26,558 nucleotides of DNA from Planctomycetota bacterium (lineage in GTDB: Bacteria > Planctomycetota > Phycisphaerae > Phycisphaerales > UBA1924), in contig JAEYUO010000008.1 of NCBI GenBank assembly GCA_023432465.1, positions 1 through 26,558 of the forward strand, written 5' to 3'. The first letter of the stretch is position 1. Every line of letters starts with the position of its first letter. The notes under the pieces were generated by a model. The model had not been told where the DNA came from. It did no database searches and worked only from the letters and a program-made list of their open reading frames with translations. The position numbers and the translations under genes are program-made. This document shows positions 8,412 through 16,140 of the stretch, piece by piece.

Positions 8412-11400
8412 ATGTTCAACGCACGGACGATCCGCAACGCCAAGGCACTCGCTGCCGCCGCCGCGCTCGTTGGAGTCGGTTCGATGATCACGCCTGCCGC
8501 GCTCGCGCAGGCCGCGGGCGATGCCAAGGGTGTGCAGTCCCCTGCCACGACCGGCGGAGCCGCCACGCTTGCTCAGGCCGAGACCCTGCTCGCCGATGGG
8601 CGCGTGGTCGAGGCGCGGGCAGTCATGAACCGGTTGCTCCGGTCCGCGGCCGTCGATGAGCTCAACGATGCTCAGCGGGCCCGTGCCATCGAATCGATGC
8701 GTGCCATCGAGACCCGTCTGAAGACCATGGACGCCATCGAGGTCAGCCTTCAGAAGGCCGAGCTCGGCATGGCCGAGGCCGACCTCCGCGAGACGGAGCG
8801 CCAGGCCAAGGCGGTGCTTGCCAAGTCCGCGGCGACCGCCGACCAGAAGATGCGAGCCGAGTCCGTGCTCGCCGAAGCAGCCCTGCTTCGGGCCGAACTC
8901 GCCCCCATCGTGCCGGGCATGATCGAGCAGGCGATCGCGGACTACGACGCCCAGCGGTTCGGCGCGGCGAAGTCCGCGATCCTCGCCGTCGTGCGGTCGG
9001 GTGTTGAGCTGGACCCCTCGGTCGCGGCGACGATCGAGCGGACACAGATGAGGATCATCGATCTCGAAGCCGCCCAGGGCCGTCCATTTGATGTGGATGT
9101 TGATGCCGCGTGGTCGTTGATGCAGCCCGGAAACGTCCGCCGCGGCACCCGTCCGGGCCCCGAGCCCGAGCCCGAGCCGATGCCCGAGCCGGCACCCGCT
9201 CCCGCCCCGGCGGTCGAGATCCCCGAGCCCGCCCCGCAGCCCGAGCCTGCGCCCCAGCCCGAGCCCGTGATGCAGCCGGCGCCGGCCCCTGCCGCGCAGC
9301 CCGCGCCCGAGCCCGCCCAGGATGATCTGATCCGTGCCGCGATGCGGGCGGAGGCGCAGCGCATGCTTGCCGAGGCGGATCAGGCCTACGCGCAGTCTCG
9401 CTTCGCCCGAGCGGCGGACCTGTACGACGCGCTGCTCGCCCGGATGCGTGCCTACCTGAACCCCGATGAGATCGCACGTGCCGAGGGCAACCGCTCCGAG
9501 GCGAAGGTGCGGATGGAAGGAAATGTCGGCCGGAACCTGGGTGAGGACACGATCCGGTCGCTCGACCTGCGCCGCCAACAGGCCATGGCCGAGTTCGGCA
9601 ACCTGATGGAGCAGTCCGCCGCGGCCCTTGCCGCCGGAGAGACCGACCGCGCCAACGACCTTGCCGCGAACGCCCGGTTCTCGATCAGCCGTGCACGCGA
9701 CGCGTTCTCCGACACCGAGATGGCCGAGTTCAACAAGCAGGTGGACGATCAGATCCGCGCGATCGGCGCACGGCGCGAGGCGATCGCGGAGTCCGAGCGG
9801 ATGACGCAGGAGGCCGAGCGGGCCCAGTCGGAGGCCGAGCGGCAGCGGACACTCGCCCGCGACCGCGAGCGCAAGATCACCGAGCGCATCGAGCGCGTGC
9901 GTGCGCTCCGGCAGGAGCGGAAGTACGAAGAGGCGCTCCAGGTCACGGAGCAGGTGCTGTTCCTGGACGCGAACAACCCGACCGCGCTGCTGCTCCGGGA
10001 TGTGCTCCGCGACATCGTGATCTATCAGAAGTACAACGATGTGCAGCGGGACAAGCAGTTCCGCCACGCGCTGCAGACCATCGACAACGAGAGGGCGATG
10101 CTGCCGGCGACCAGCGTGATCGAGTATCCCGACGACTGGCCCCGCAAGTCGTTCCAGCGAGGCGAGACCGCGGCGTACAACGAGCCGCCGGAGAATCGCC
10201 GCGTGCTCTCCGAGCTCGCGAGCAAGCGGTTCCCGGCGGACTTCGCCGACAACCGGTTCGAGGATGTGCTCAAGTTCTTCCAGACGCTGACGCAGGTCAA
10301 CATGGATGTGGACTGGGAGAGCCTCAACGCCATCGGCGTGTCGAAGGACTCGCTGGTCTCGCTCAAGCTGACCAATGTCCCGGCGGAGACGCTGCTGGAT
10401 CGCATCCTGCGGAAGGTCTCGACGGATCAGTTCTCCACCGCCAACTGGTGGGTCGAGAACGGCGTGCTCACCATCGCTTCCGATGAGGCTCTCCGCAAGA
10501 ACCGGTCGCTGGTCATTTACAACATCCAGGACCTGCTCTTTGACATCCCCAACTACACCGAGGTGCCGCAGATCGATCTGCAGTCGGTGCTTCAGCAGGG
10601 CGAGGGCGGCGGCCAGACCCCCTTCCAGGACAACCAGGAGGACGAGGGCGAGCGCCCCACCCGCGAAGAGCGGATCCGCCAGATCATCGACATCCTGCAG
10701 CAGAACGTGGACTTTGAGGGCTGGCGGGACAACGGCGGCGAGACCGGCACGCTGCAGGAACTCAACGGCTCGCTGATCATCACCAACACGCCCCGGAACC
10801 ACCGGGAAATCGTGGGCCTGCTCAGCAAGCTCCGCGAGATCCGCAACATGCAGATCAACGTGGAGACAAAGTTCTTGCTCGTGAACCAGAGCTGGTTCGA
10901 GCAGATCGCGTTTGATGTCGATGTCATCCTGAACGCGGACAACAACCAGGTCCGCAACGCCCGGGCGAGCGACCCGAGCATCCAGGCGGGCGACTTCTTC
11001 AACTTCGATGCATCGGGCGCGGGCGGCCGCGGTCTGCAGCGCGCCGTCACCGGTGCCGGCCCCACCACCGCAACCACCGGCCCGATCACCGGCCAGAACC
11101 AGGCCGTCGTGAACCCCCGAGGCTGGTCCCCCGTCGGAGCGCAGCAGAACTCCGCGGGTCTGACGGGGCTGTTGGCCGAAGGCGACTTCGCCAATGCGAT
11201 CCTGGGCGCAGCGCCCGCGCTGGGCATCGCCGGACAGTTCCTCGACGACATCCAGGTTGACTTCCTCATTCAGGCGACCCAGGCCGACAAGCGCACGGTG
11301 CAGATGACCGCGCCGCGGCTGACGTTCACCAACGGCCAGACCGCCAACATCTACGTCGTCACCCAGCAAGCCTTCGTGTCGGACCTCAACCCCGTCACCG

Positions 11401-11903
11401 GCGACTCGGCCGTCGGCTTCGACCCCGAAGTCGAGGCGGTGTCCGAGGGCGTGACCCTGCTTGTGGAAGGTGTGATTTCCGCCGACCGGCGGTACGTCAC
11501 CCTCAACGTCGATGCGGGCGTTGGTCGCATCGACGGGTTCGCCCAGCAGGCCGTGTCCGCCGTCGCCGGTGGCCAGCTTGTGAACTCCGCCGACACGCAG
11601 TCGTTCATCCAGCTCCCGACCGTGACCGTCACCCGCGTGCGCACCACGGCGACCGTCCCCGATGAGGGCACGATCCTCCTCGGCGGCCAGCGTCTCGTGA
11701 CCGAGGTCGAAGTCGAGACGGGCGTCCCCGTGCTCTCGAAGATCCCCATCATCAACCGCTTCTTCACGAACCGGCTGGAGAGCAAGGAAGAGCAGACCCT
11801 GCTCATCCTCCTCAAGCCCACCGTGCTCATCCAGACGGAGGAGGAGGAGAAGTCCTTCCCCGGCCTGATGGACTCGGTCCGTTCGGGCCTGGGCAGTCGC
11901 TGA
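8412..11903 (+). CDS. Large secretin (GspD/PilQ-type outer-membrane channel) with TPR-like and Pro/Glu-rich N-terminal region
   Basis: This is a 1163-residue exported protein, started at the ATG at 8412 because GGAG lies 7 nt upstream and a signal peptide follows (residues 1-32, ending ALA then Q). In order: an alpha-helical, TPR-like region (about 40-240), a Pro/Glu/Ala-rich linker (247-302), more helices and a charged coiled coil (about 464-505), secretin N-type domains (about 590-830), and the C-terminal secretin beta-barrel domain (from about 830). The secretin signature VPVLSKIPIINRFF is at 1105-1118. Secretins form multimeric gated channels of type II secretion or type IV pilus systems. 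This one is nearly twice the usual length, and no other secretion or pilus gene is nearby. A strong terminator follows, so it is probably monocistronic. Confidence 0.9.
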   Translation: MFNARTIRNAKALAAAAALVGVGSMITPAALAQAAGDAKGVQSPATTGGAATLAQAETLLADGRVVEARAVMNRLLRSAAVDELNDAQRARAIESMRAIETRLKTMDAIEVSLQKAELGMAEADLRETERQAKAVLAKSAATADQKMRAESVLAEAALLRAELAPIVPGMIEQAIADYDAQRFGAAKSAILAVVRSGVELDPSVAATIERTQMRIIDLEAAQGRPFDVDVDAAWSLMQPGNVRRGTRPGPEPEPEPMPEPAPAPAPAVEIPEPAPQPEPAPQPEPVMQPAPAPAAQPAPEPAQDDLIRAAMRAEAQRMLAEADQAYAQSRFARAADLYDALLARMRAYLNPDEIARAEGNRSEAKVRMEGNVGRNLGEDTIRSLDLRRQQAMAEFGNLMEQSAAALAAGETDRANDLAANARFSISRARDAFSDTEMAEFNKQVDDQIRAIGARREAIAESERMTQEAERAQSEAERQRTLARDRERKITERIERVRALRQERKYEEALQVTEQVLFLDANNPTALLLRDVLRDIVIYQKYNDVQRDKQFRHALQTIDNERAMLPATSVIEYPDDWPRKSFQRGETAAYNEPPENRRVLSELASKRFPADFADNRFEDVLKFFQTLTQVNMDVDWESLNAIGVSKDSLVSLKLTNVPAETLLDRILRKVSTDQFSTANWWVENGVLTIASDEALRKNRSLVIYNIQDLLFDIPNYTEVPQIDLQSVLQQGEGGGQTPFQDNQEDEGERPTREERIRQIIDILQQNVDFEGWRDNGGETGTLQELNGSLIITNTPRNHREIVGLLSKLREIRNMQINVETKFLLVNQSWFEQIAFDVDVILNADNNQVRNARASDPSIQAGDFFNFDASGAGGRGLQRAVTGAGPTTATTGPITGQNQAVVNPRGWSPVGAQQNSAGLTGLLAEGDFANAILGAAPALGIAGQFLDDIQVDFLIQATQADKRTVQMTAPRLTFTNGQTANIYVVTQQAFVSDLNPVTGDSAVGFDPEVEAVSEGVTLLVEGVISADRRYVTLNVDAGVGRIDGFAQQAVSAVAGGQLVNSADTQSFIQLPTVTVTRVRTTATVPDEGTILLGGQRLVTEVEVETGVPVLSKIPIINRFFTNRLESKEEQTLLILLKPTVLIQTEEEEKSFPGLMDSVRSGLGSR

Positions 11904-11930
11904 CCCCGGCTGATCGCAGCGAACCCTCCA

Positions 11931-11960
11931 ACGCACGGCGCACCCGCGCCGTGCGTTTTC
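11931..11960 (+). terminator. Intrinsic terminator after the secretin gene
   Basis: A perfect 11-bp stem (ACGCACGGCGC with GCGCCGTGCGT) and a 4-nt loop ACCC are followed by TTTTC, 27 nt after the stop codon. Confidence 0.85.
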
Positions 11961-11996
11961 ATTCCAGGACCGCGTGCGGGAGGATCGGAAGGCCAC

Positions 11997-12002
11997 TATC
12001 AT
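11997..12002 (+). promoter_or_regulatory. Putative -10 box of the STAS gene
   Basis: TATCAT lies between the secretin terminator and the AAGGAG ribosome site at 12015-12020. A start point near 12009 would give a leader of about 20 nt. No -35 match is seen. Confidence 0.4.
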
Positions 12003-12028
12003 CCGCCTGACTTTAAGGAGACCCCGCG

Positions 12029-12388
12029 ATGCCCACAGGCTCCTCGCGACTACGCGTCCGGCACGAGAAGGACATCACGCAGGTCGAGTTCGTCGACCGC
12101 AATATCCTCGACGAGGCCAATATCCAGCAGATCGGCGATGAGATCACGGATCTGATCGATGCCGCGAGCAGCCCGAAGCTGCTCATCAACTTCGCCAATG
12201 TGGATCACTTGTCCTCGGCCGCGCTGGGGACGTTGATCACCATCAACAACCGGATGAAGGGCCGCAAGGGGCAGCTCCGGCTGGCGAACATCGATCCGCA
12301 GATCTACGAGGTGTTCAAGATCACCAAGCTCGACAAGCTGTTCTCCATCCACCAGACCACCGAGGCCGCTCTGGCCAGCTTTGCGTAG
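12029..12388 (+). CDS. STAS-domain anti-sigma factor antagonist (RsbV/SpoIIAA-like)
   Basis: This is a 119-residue single STAS domain. The start is fixed by AAGGAG at 12015-12020, 8 nt upstream. The hallmark loop reads HLSSAALG (residues 60-67), so Ser62 or Ser63 is the likely phosphorylation site, followed by the usual helix and a KITKLDKLFSI C-terminal segment. Family members bind a kinase anti-sigma factor when dephosphorylated and so free a sigma factor; some instead regulate other outputs. The next gene encodes the expected HATPase partner, 67 nt downstream. No sigma factor or PP2C phosphatase gene is adjacent, so the regulated target is unknown. Confidence 0.92.
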   Translation: MPTGSSRLRVRHEKDITQVEFVDRNILDEANIQQIGDEITDLIDAASSPKLLINFANVDHLSSAALGTLITINNRMKGRKGQLRLANIDPQIYEVFKITKLDKLFSIHQTTEAALASFA

Positions 12389-12455
12389 TTGAGTCCTCTC
12401 TGCACCCGGGGGGGTGCTCAAGCTTTGTGTGGGGGGAGAGCGAGAAGCGGCCTGG

Positions 12456-12917
12456 ATGCAGCCCGGAGCGAGTCCCAGCCCTGACTCAGTGTCGTGCCTG
12501 ATCCCGAATCGGCGGGAGGACATCGAGCGCGCCGAGGAGATGCTCCTCGCCGCGATGGCCCGTCACGCCTATCCCGATGCCGCCCGATTCGCCGTCCGTC
12601 TCGCGCTCGAAGAATCCCTGGTCAATGCCTTCCGACATGGTCACAAGGGCCTGCCCGCGGATACTCCGGTAAGGGTCGAGTTTGCCGTCACGGGCGATCA
12701 GGTCGATCTGGCCATCGAGGACCAGGGGCCCGGGTTCAAGCCCGAGGATGTCCCCGACCCCACGCTGGATGAGAACATCGAGCGGCCCACAGGCCGCGGC
12801 CTGCTGCTCATGCGGGCGTACATGGCGCGGGTCGAATACGTCGGCCGCGGCAACCGCGTCGAGATGACCTATCGCCGGCCCGCCCCCGCCCAGCCCGGGG
12901 ACAGTGCGACGGAATGA
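12456..12917 (+). CDS. RsbW-like HATPase serine kinase/anti-sigma factor
   Basis: This is a GHKL-fold ATPase domain of 153 residues from the ATG at 12456; a GTG at 12414 in the same frame would add 14 residues without a better ribosome site. The N box (EESLVNAFRHGH), G1 box (DQGPGF) and G2 box (GRGLLLM) are all present. This matches the stand-alone serine kinases of partner-switching systems (RsbW, SpoIIAB), which phosphorylate a STAS antagonist and sequester a sigma factor. It lies directly after the STAS gene and is presumably cotranscribed with it. The sequence does not say whether it binds a sigma factor or acts as a kinase only. The stop overlaps an ATG (ATGA) that opens a 28-codon frame I do not call a gene. 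Confidence 0.88.
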   Translation: MQPGASPSPDSVSCLIPNRREDIERAEEMLLAAMARHAYPDAARFAVRLALEESLVNAFRHGHKGLPADTPVRVEFAVTGDQVDLAIEDQGPGFKPEDVPDPTLDENIERPTGRGLLLMRAYMARVEYVGRGNRVEMTYRRPAPAQPGDSATE

Positions 12918-12987
12918 GCAGCCGCGAGGCGACGCTCAACTCAGACGAACAGGCCCGAAATCCGGAAATCTCCGGGCAATCGCGCGC

Positions 12988-12993
12988 TATACT
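12988..12993 (+). promoter_or_regulatory. Putative -10 box of the isc cluster
   Basis: TATACT is followed by a leader of about 80 nt before iscS. It is the best -10 match between the HATPase gene and iscS. No -35 match is seen. Confidence 0.5.
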
Positions 12994-13009
12994 GGAATGA
13001 TTCTAAACC

Positions 13010-13023
13010 GCAATAATGATTGC
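13010..13023. promoter_or_regulatory. Perfect 14-nt dyad in the iscS leader
   Basis: GCAAT-AATG-ATTGC lies about 10-23 nt after the predicted start point, where a repressor site or a small hairpin could act. The regulator is unknown and no iscR gene is present in the window. Confidence 0.3.
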
Positions 13024-13079
13024 TGCGTGGGCCATCGGCTTGTCCGCGGCCCCCGAAGACACGAATCAGCGAGGAACAC

Positions 13080-14321
13080 ATGGCTCTGAAGCTCCCGATT
13101 TACATGGACCATGCCGCGACAACCCCGTGCGATCCGCGGGTGGTTGAGGCGATGCTCCCGTACTTCACCAAGGTCTATGGCAACCCCGGCAGCCGCAACC
13201 ACCGCTTCGGCTGGGAGTCAGAAGAGGGCGTTGACAAGGCCCGCGAGCAGGTCGCGGCGTTGCTCGGCGCGAATGAGAAGGAAATCGTCTTCACCAGCGG
13301 CGCGACCGAGAGCAACAACCTTGCGATCAAGGGCGCGGCGGAGATGTATGAGAAGGCGCCCGCGGGCAGCGGCCAGTGCCGCGGCCACATCATCACCTGC
13401 CAGATCGAGCACAAGGCGGTGCTGGACCCGTGCAAGCGTTTGCAGAAGCAGGGGTTCGAGGTGACGTTCCTCGACCCGCCGCGGGACGGGGTGATCACCC
13501 GGGCGCAGGTCGAGGCGGCGCTGCGTCCGGACACGATCCTGGTGACGCTGATGTGGGCGAACAACGAGATCGGGACGGTGAGCGAGATCCGCGAGATCGG
13601 CGCCCTGTGCCACGAGAAGGAGATCGTCTTCCACACCGATGCGACGCAGTGGGCCGGCAAGATGCCGGTGAACGTGGAGCGGGACAACATCGATCTGCTG
13701 AGCCTGTCGGGGCACAAGCTGTACGGCCCCAAGGGTGTGGGCGCGCTGTATGTGCGTCGGCGCAAGCCTCGCATCCGGCTCGTGGCGCAGGTGGATGGCG
13801 GCGGCCAGGAACGCGGCTTCCGCTCGGGCACGCTGAATGTCACCGGGATCGTGGGGCTTGGCAAGGCGTGCGAGCTGGCGCTGGCCGAGATGCAGCACGA
13901 GGGGGAGCGGCTGCTGAAGCTCCGCAAGCGGCTGGAGCAGGGGATCACGAGCAAGCTCGATACCGTGCAGATCAACGGGCACGCGGAGAAGCGCCTGCCG
14001 CACATCTCGAACATCAGCTTCGGGTTTGTGGAGGGCGAGAGCCTGATGATGGCCTGCAAGGACATCGCGGTTTCGAGCGGCTCTGCGTGCACATCTGCCT
14101 CGCTCGAGCCGAGCTACGTGCTCAAGGGCCTGGGGATCGGAGACGACCTGGCGCACTCGTCGCTGCGGTTCAGCCTCGGCCGGTGGACGACCGAGGAAGA
14201 GATCGACTACACGATCAACAAGGTCGTGGAGTCGGTGACGCGGCTGCGGGAACTCAGCCCGCTCTACGACATGCACAAGGAAGGGATCGATCTGACCAAG
14301 ATCGAGTGGGCACACCATTAG
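13080..14321 (+). CDS. iscS: Cysteine desulfurase IscS
   Basis: This is a PLP enzyme that takes sulfur from L-cysteine as a persulfide and passes it to IscU for Fe-S clusters and to tRNA-modifying enzymes. It has 413 residues from the ATG at 13080 (GAGGA at 13071-13075, spacer 4 nt). The N-terminus YMDHAATTPCDPRV is typical. The PLP lysine is Lys213 in SGHKLYGPKG, and the sulfur-accepting cysteine is Cys337 in SSGSACTSASLEPSYVL, the long-loop group I arrangement. The C-terminus ends IEWAHH, as in E. coli and mitochondrial IscS. It is followed by iscU on the same strand after 110 nt carrying repeat-like sequence. Function is very sure. Confidence 0.97.
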   Translation: MALKLPIYMDHAATTPCDPRVVEAMLPYFTKVYGNPGSRNHRFGWESEEGVDKAREQVAALLGANEKEIVFTSGATESNNLAIKGAAEMYEKAPAGSGQCRGHIITCQIEHKAVLDPCKRLQKQGFEVTFLDPPRDGVITRAQVEAALRPDTILVTLMWANNEIGTVSEIREIGALCHEKEIVFHTDATQWAGKMPVNVERDNIDLLSLSGHKLYGPKGVGALYVRRRKPRIRLVAQVDGGGQERGFRSGTLNVTGIVGLGKACELALAEMQHEGERLLKLRKRLEQGITSKLDTVQINGHAEKRLPHISNISFGFVEGESLMMACKDIAVSSGSACTSASLEPSYVLKGLGIGDDLAHSSLRFSLGRWTTEEEIDYTINKVVESVTRLRELSPLYDMHKEGIDLTKIEWAHH

Positions 14322-14327
14322 GACATG

Positions 14328-14400
14328 GCCAACTGGCGAAGGGCCAGATGGCCAATGCGGAAGAGACAGTCGGACAGATTTCCTGACTTGGCCAGTTGCC
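14328..14400. repeat. Degenerate TGGCCA-type intergenic repeat between iscS and iscU
   Basis: Similar words recur: TGGCCAACTGGCGA near the left end and TGGCCAGTTGCCGA near the right end (three substitutions, both as a direct and nearly as an inverted repeat), and the palindrome-like GGCCAGATGGCC in between. The 10-mer GCCAGATGGC (14343-14352) recurs at 21137-21146 in another intergenic region. Confidence 0.5.
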
Positions 14401-14431
14401 GATGTGCGATTTGGTCATTTGGAGCAAAGCG

Positions 14432-14866
14432 ATGGCATACGGACCGAAAATCATCGACCACTACGAGAACCCGCGGAACGTGGGCTCGTTCGGCACGCAG
14501 GCGGAAATCAAGGAGCGCAAGGACCTGGGCGTCGGCCTGGTCGGCGCGCCCGAGTGCGGCGACGTCATGCAGCTGCAGATCAAGGTGAACCAGGCGACCG
14601 GCAAGATCGAGGATGCCAAGTTCAAGTGCTTCGGCTGCGGCAGCGCGATCGCCAGCAGCTCGCTCGCGACCGAGTGGCTCAAGGGCCGCACGCTGGATGA
14701 GGGGATGGCCATCAAGAACACCGAGATCGTGCAGGAGCTCAGCCTCCCTCCCGTGAAGATCCACTGCTCGGTCCTGGCCGAAGATGCAATCAAGGCGGCC
14801 ATTGAGGACTACAAGATCAAGAATGGCATTCCGGTCGAGGATCACGACCACGAGCACGCGCACTAG
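14432..14866 (+). CDS. iscU: Fe-S cluster assembly scaffold IscU
   Basis: IscU is the scaffold on which IscS sulfur and iron build [2Fe-2S] clusters before transfer to carriers. It has 144 residues from the ATG at 14432 (GGAG 7 nt upstream; MAYGPKIIDHYENPRNVG is the family start). The cluster ligands Cys42, Asp44, Cys69, His111 and Cys112 are all present, with the LPPVKIHCS motif that chaperone HscA recognises in E. coli. Unusual points are an extra Cys66, making a CFGC pair where relatives have Thr, about five added residues in the loop before the first cysteine, and an acidic/His-rich tail (EDHDHEHAH). No hscA, hscB or fdx genes follow. Confidence 0.96.
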   Translation: MAYGPKIIDHYENPRNVGSFGTQAEIKERKDLGVGLVGAPECGDVMQLQIKVNQATGKIEDAKFKCFGCGSAIASSSLATEWLKGRTLDEGMAIKNTEIVQELSLPPVKIHCSVLAEDAIKAAIEDYKIKNGIPVEDHDHEHAH

Positions 14867-14873
14867 TCTGTGG

Positions 14874-14888
14874 CCCCCGTTCCGGGGG
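14874..14888 (+). terminator. Possible hairpin terminator after iscU
   Basis: CCCCCG-TTC-CGGGGG, a 6-bp G/C stem, begins 7 nt after the iscU stop. There is no T-tract, so it is weak as an intrinsic terminator. Confidence 0.35.
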
Positions 14889-14957
14889 ATGCAAGCAGCG
14901 CGATTTCCGGGCCAGCGGGCGAAATTCCCCCGGCCGAACCCGTACAGATGCCCTGCG

Positions 14958-14963
14958 TACTAT
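14958..14963 (+). promoter_or_regulatory. Putative -10 box of the A-type carrier gene
   Basis: TACTAT with a predicted start point near 14971 leaves room for the GGAG ribosome site at 14979-14982. It suggests this gene can be transcribed apart from iscSU. Confidence 0.4.
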
Positions 14964-14990
14964 CTGTGAACGCATTCTGGAGCTTCAACC

Positions 14991-15371
14991 ATGTCCACGA
15001 CGACCCCCACGACTCCGACCGGCACCGCCCAAGGCGCCGATGTTGTCAGCCTGACCGAGAGCGCGGCCCGCGAGGTCCGCAACATCGTCCAGCAGCAGGA
15101 GCTGGATGGCGACAAGGTCCGCCTGCGCGTCGGCGTCAAGGGTGGCGGCTGCTCCGGCTTCTCCTACCTCCTCGACCTCACCGAGACCCAGAAGGAGACC
15201 GATGAGGTCTTCGAGCAGCACGGGATCAAGATCATCGTGGACCCCAAGAGCCTGCTGTACCTCAACGGCACGGTGATTGATTTCCGCGACGAGATCATGG
15301 GCCGCGGCTTCGTGTTCCAGAACCCCAACGCCACGACCACCTGCGGGTGCGGGTCCAGCTTCTCCGCCTGA
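14991..15371 (+). CDS. iscA: A-type Fe-S carrier protein (IscA/ErpA/HesB family)
   Basis: This small carrier takes clusters from IscU to apo-proteins. It has 126 residues from the ATG at 14991 (GGAG, spacer 8 nt). The three ligand cysteines are Cys54 in GGGCSGFSY and Cys118/Cys120 in TCGCGSSF. The first 18 residues are a Thr/Pro-rich extension not found in short IscA proteins. It is third in the iscS-iscU order, as in classical isc operons, which is why I prefer the name iscA; sequence alone does not separate IscA from ErpA. A -10-like box upstream suggests partly independent expression. Confidence 0.93.
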   Translation: MSTTTPTTPTGTAQGADVVSLTESAAREVRNIVQQQELDGDKVRLRVGVKGGGCSGFSYLLDLTETQKETDEVFEQHGIKIIVDPKSLLYLNGTVIDFRDEIMGRGFVFQNPNATTTCGCGSSFSA

Positions 15372-15466
15372 ATCTGGGTCTCATCTCCCGGTGCGATCGG
15401 ACCGACTCTTCCTCTGAGGCTTGGGTGCCCGGATGTGGGCGGCTTTCCCACGCACCCCGAGTCCGA

Positions 15467-15472
15467 TAAACT
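15467..15472 (+). promoter_or_regulatory. Putative -10 box of the ACT-domain gene
   Basis: TAAACT would give a leader of about 80 nt to the ATG at 15559. No -35 match is seen. Confidence 0.3.
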
Positions 15473-15558
15473 CAACACGGGCCGCTGTTTGCGTAGGATG
15501 CGCAGACCGTCGAACGGGTTGAGCGGCGGTTCGATTCGGCGATCAGGTGGAGGTCGGT

Positions 15559-16041
15559 ATGTCGCAGGCATCGATGCCGTCGGAAACCACGCAAGGCTAT
15601 TCCACGCCGAACGTGACGCAGTTCTCCGTCTTCCTCGATAACCGCGTCGGCAAGCTGTACGAACTGCTCCGCGCCTTCGAGCATTCGCCGGTGCACCTCG
15701 CCGCGATCAGCGTGCACGATGCCAGCGACTGCGCGATCGTCCGCATCATCACCAACAACGCCCAGGAAGCAAAGCTCCTGCTGACGCGCCACCAGCTCCC
15801 CTTCACCGAAGTACCCATCATCTGCGTCGAGCTGTGCAAGGGGCACACGCTCGAGCGCATGTGCATGTACCTGCTGGGGGCGGAGCTCAACATCCGCTTC
15901 GCGTACCCGCTGATGGCCAGCCCGACGGGCAACCCGACGATCGCGTTGTGCGTCGATGATGCGACGCTCGCCGGACAGATCCTCCGCCGCAAGGAGTTCC
16001 GGCTGATCTGCGAAGAGGACCTGAGCCGCCCCGGGATGTGA
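15559..16041 (+). CDS. Tandem ACT-domain protein, probable small-molecule (amino acid) sensor
   Basis: This encodes 160 residues from the ATG at 15559; the upstream GGAGG (15549-15553, spacer 5 nt) decides against an in-frame GTG at 15547, which overlaps that site. Two ACT-like beta-alpha-beta units follow one another: NVTQFSVFLDNRVGKLYELLRAF opens the first (about residues 17-85), and a second more divergent unit follows (about 90-155, from VELCKG). ACT pairs bind amino acids and usually regulate metabolic enzymes; stand-alone tandem ACT proteins (the COG4747 type) have no proven role. It is probably cytosolic. There is no metabolic neighbour to point to a ligand. Confidence 0.8.
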   Translation: MSQASMPSETTQGYSTPNVTQFSVFLDNRVGKLYELLRAFEHSPVHLAAISVHDASDCAIVRIITNNAQEAKLLLTRHQLPFTEVPIICVELCKGHTLERMCMYLLGAELNIRFAYPLMASPTGNPTIALCVDDATLAGQILRRKEFRLICEEDLSRPGM

Positions 16042-16092
16042 CGTTCCTCGTGCCCCTCGCGTTCCATACCTCGCATTCCTGAACCAATGTGC

Positions 16093-16120
16093 GGCCGCGA
16101 TTTCTGCGCGGTCCGCGGCC
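16093..16120 (+). terminator. GC-rich inverted repeat, possible terminator after the ACT gene
   Basis: GGCCGCG (16093-16099) and CGCGGCC (16114-16120) can form a 7-bp stem with a 14-nt loop. There is no T-tract. It also abuts the next gene's -10 box, so it might be an operator instead. Confidence 0.3.
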
Positions 16121-16128
16121 TGATCGTG

Positions 16129-16134
16129 TAAACT
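16129..16134 (+). promoter_or_regulatory. Putative -10 box of the FAD/NAD(P) protein, leaderless arrangement
   Basis: TAAACT ends 6 nt before the ATG at 16141. The predicted start point coincides with the ATG, and there is no ribosome binding site. Confidence 0.4.
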
Positions 16135-16140
16135 TGGCCC

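Noticed and set aside
8199..12002. A 1267-codon open frame on the minus strand opposite the secretin gene
   Set aside because: It is the antisense shadow of a strongly codon-biased GC-rich gene; the translation is Arg/Leu/Gly-rich without domains, and the plus strand encodes a signal peptide and secretin motifs.
12914..13000. A 28-codon frame overlapping the HATPase stop (ATGA)
   Set aside because: Translational coupling is possible, but the isc -10 box lies within it, it has no conserved character, and such a short frame is expected by chance.
15480..15560. A tRNA-like GGTTCGATTC word upstream of the ACT gene
   Set aside because: No acceptor, D or anticodon stems can be drawn around it.
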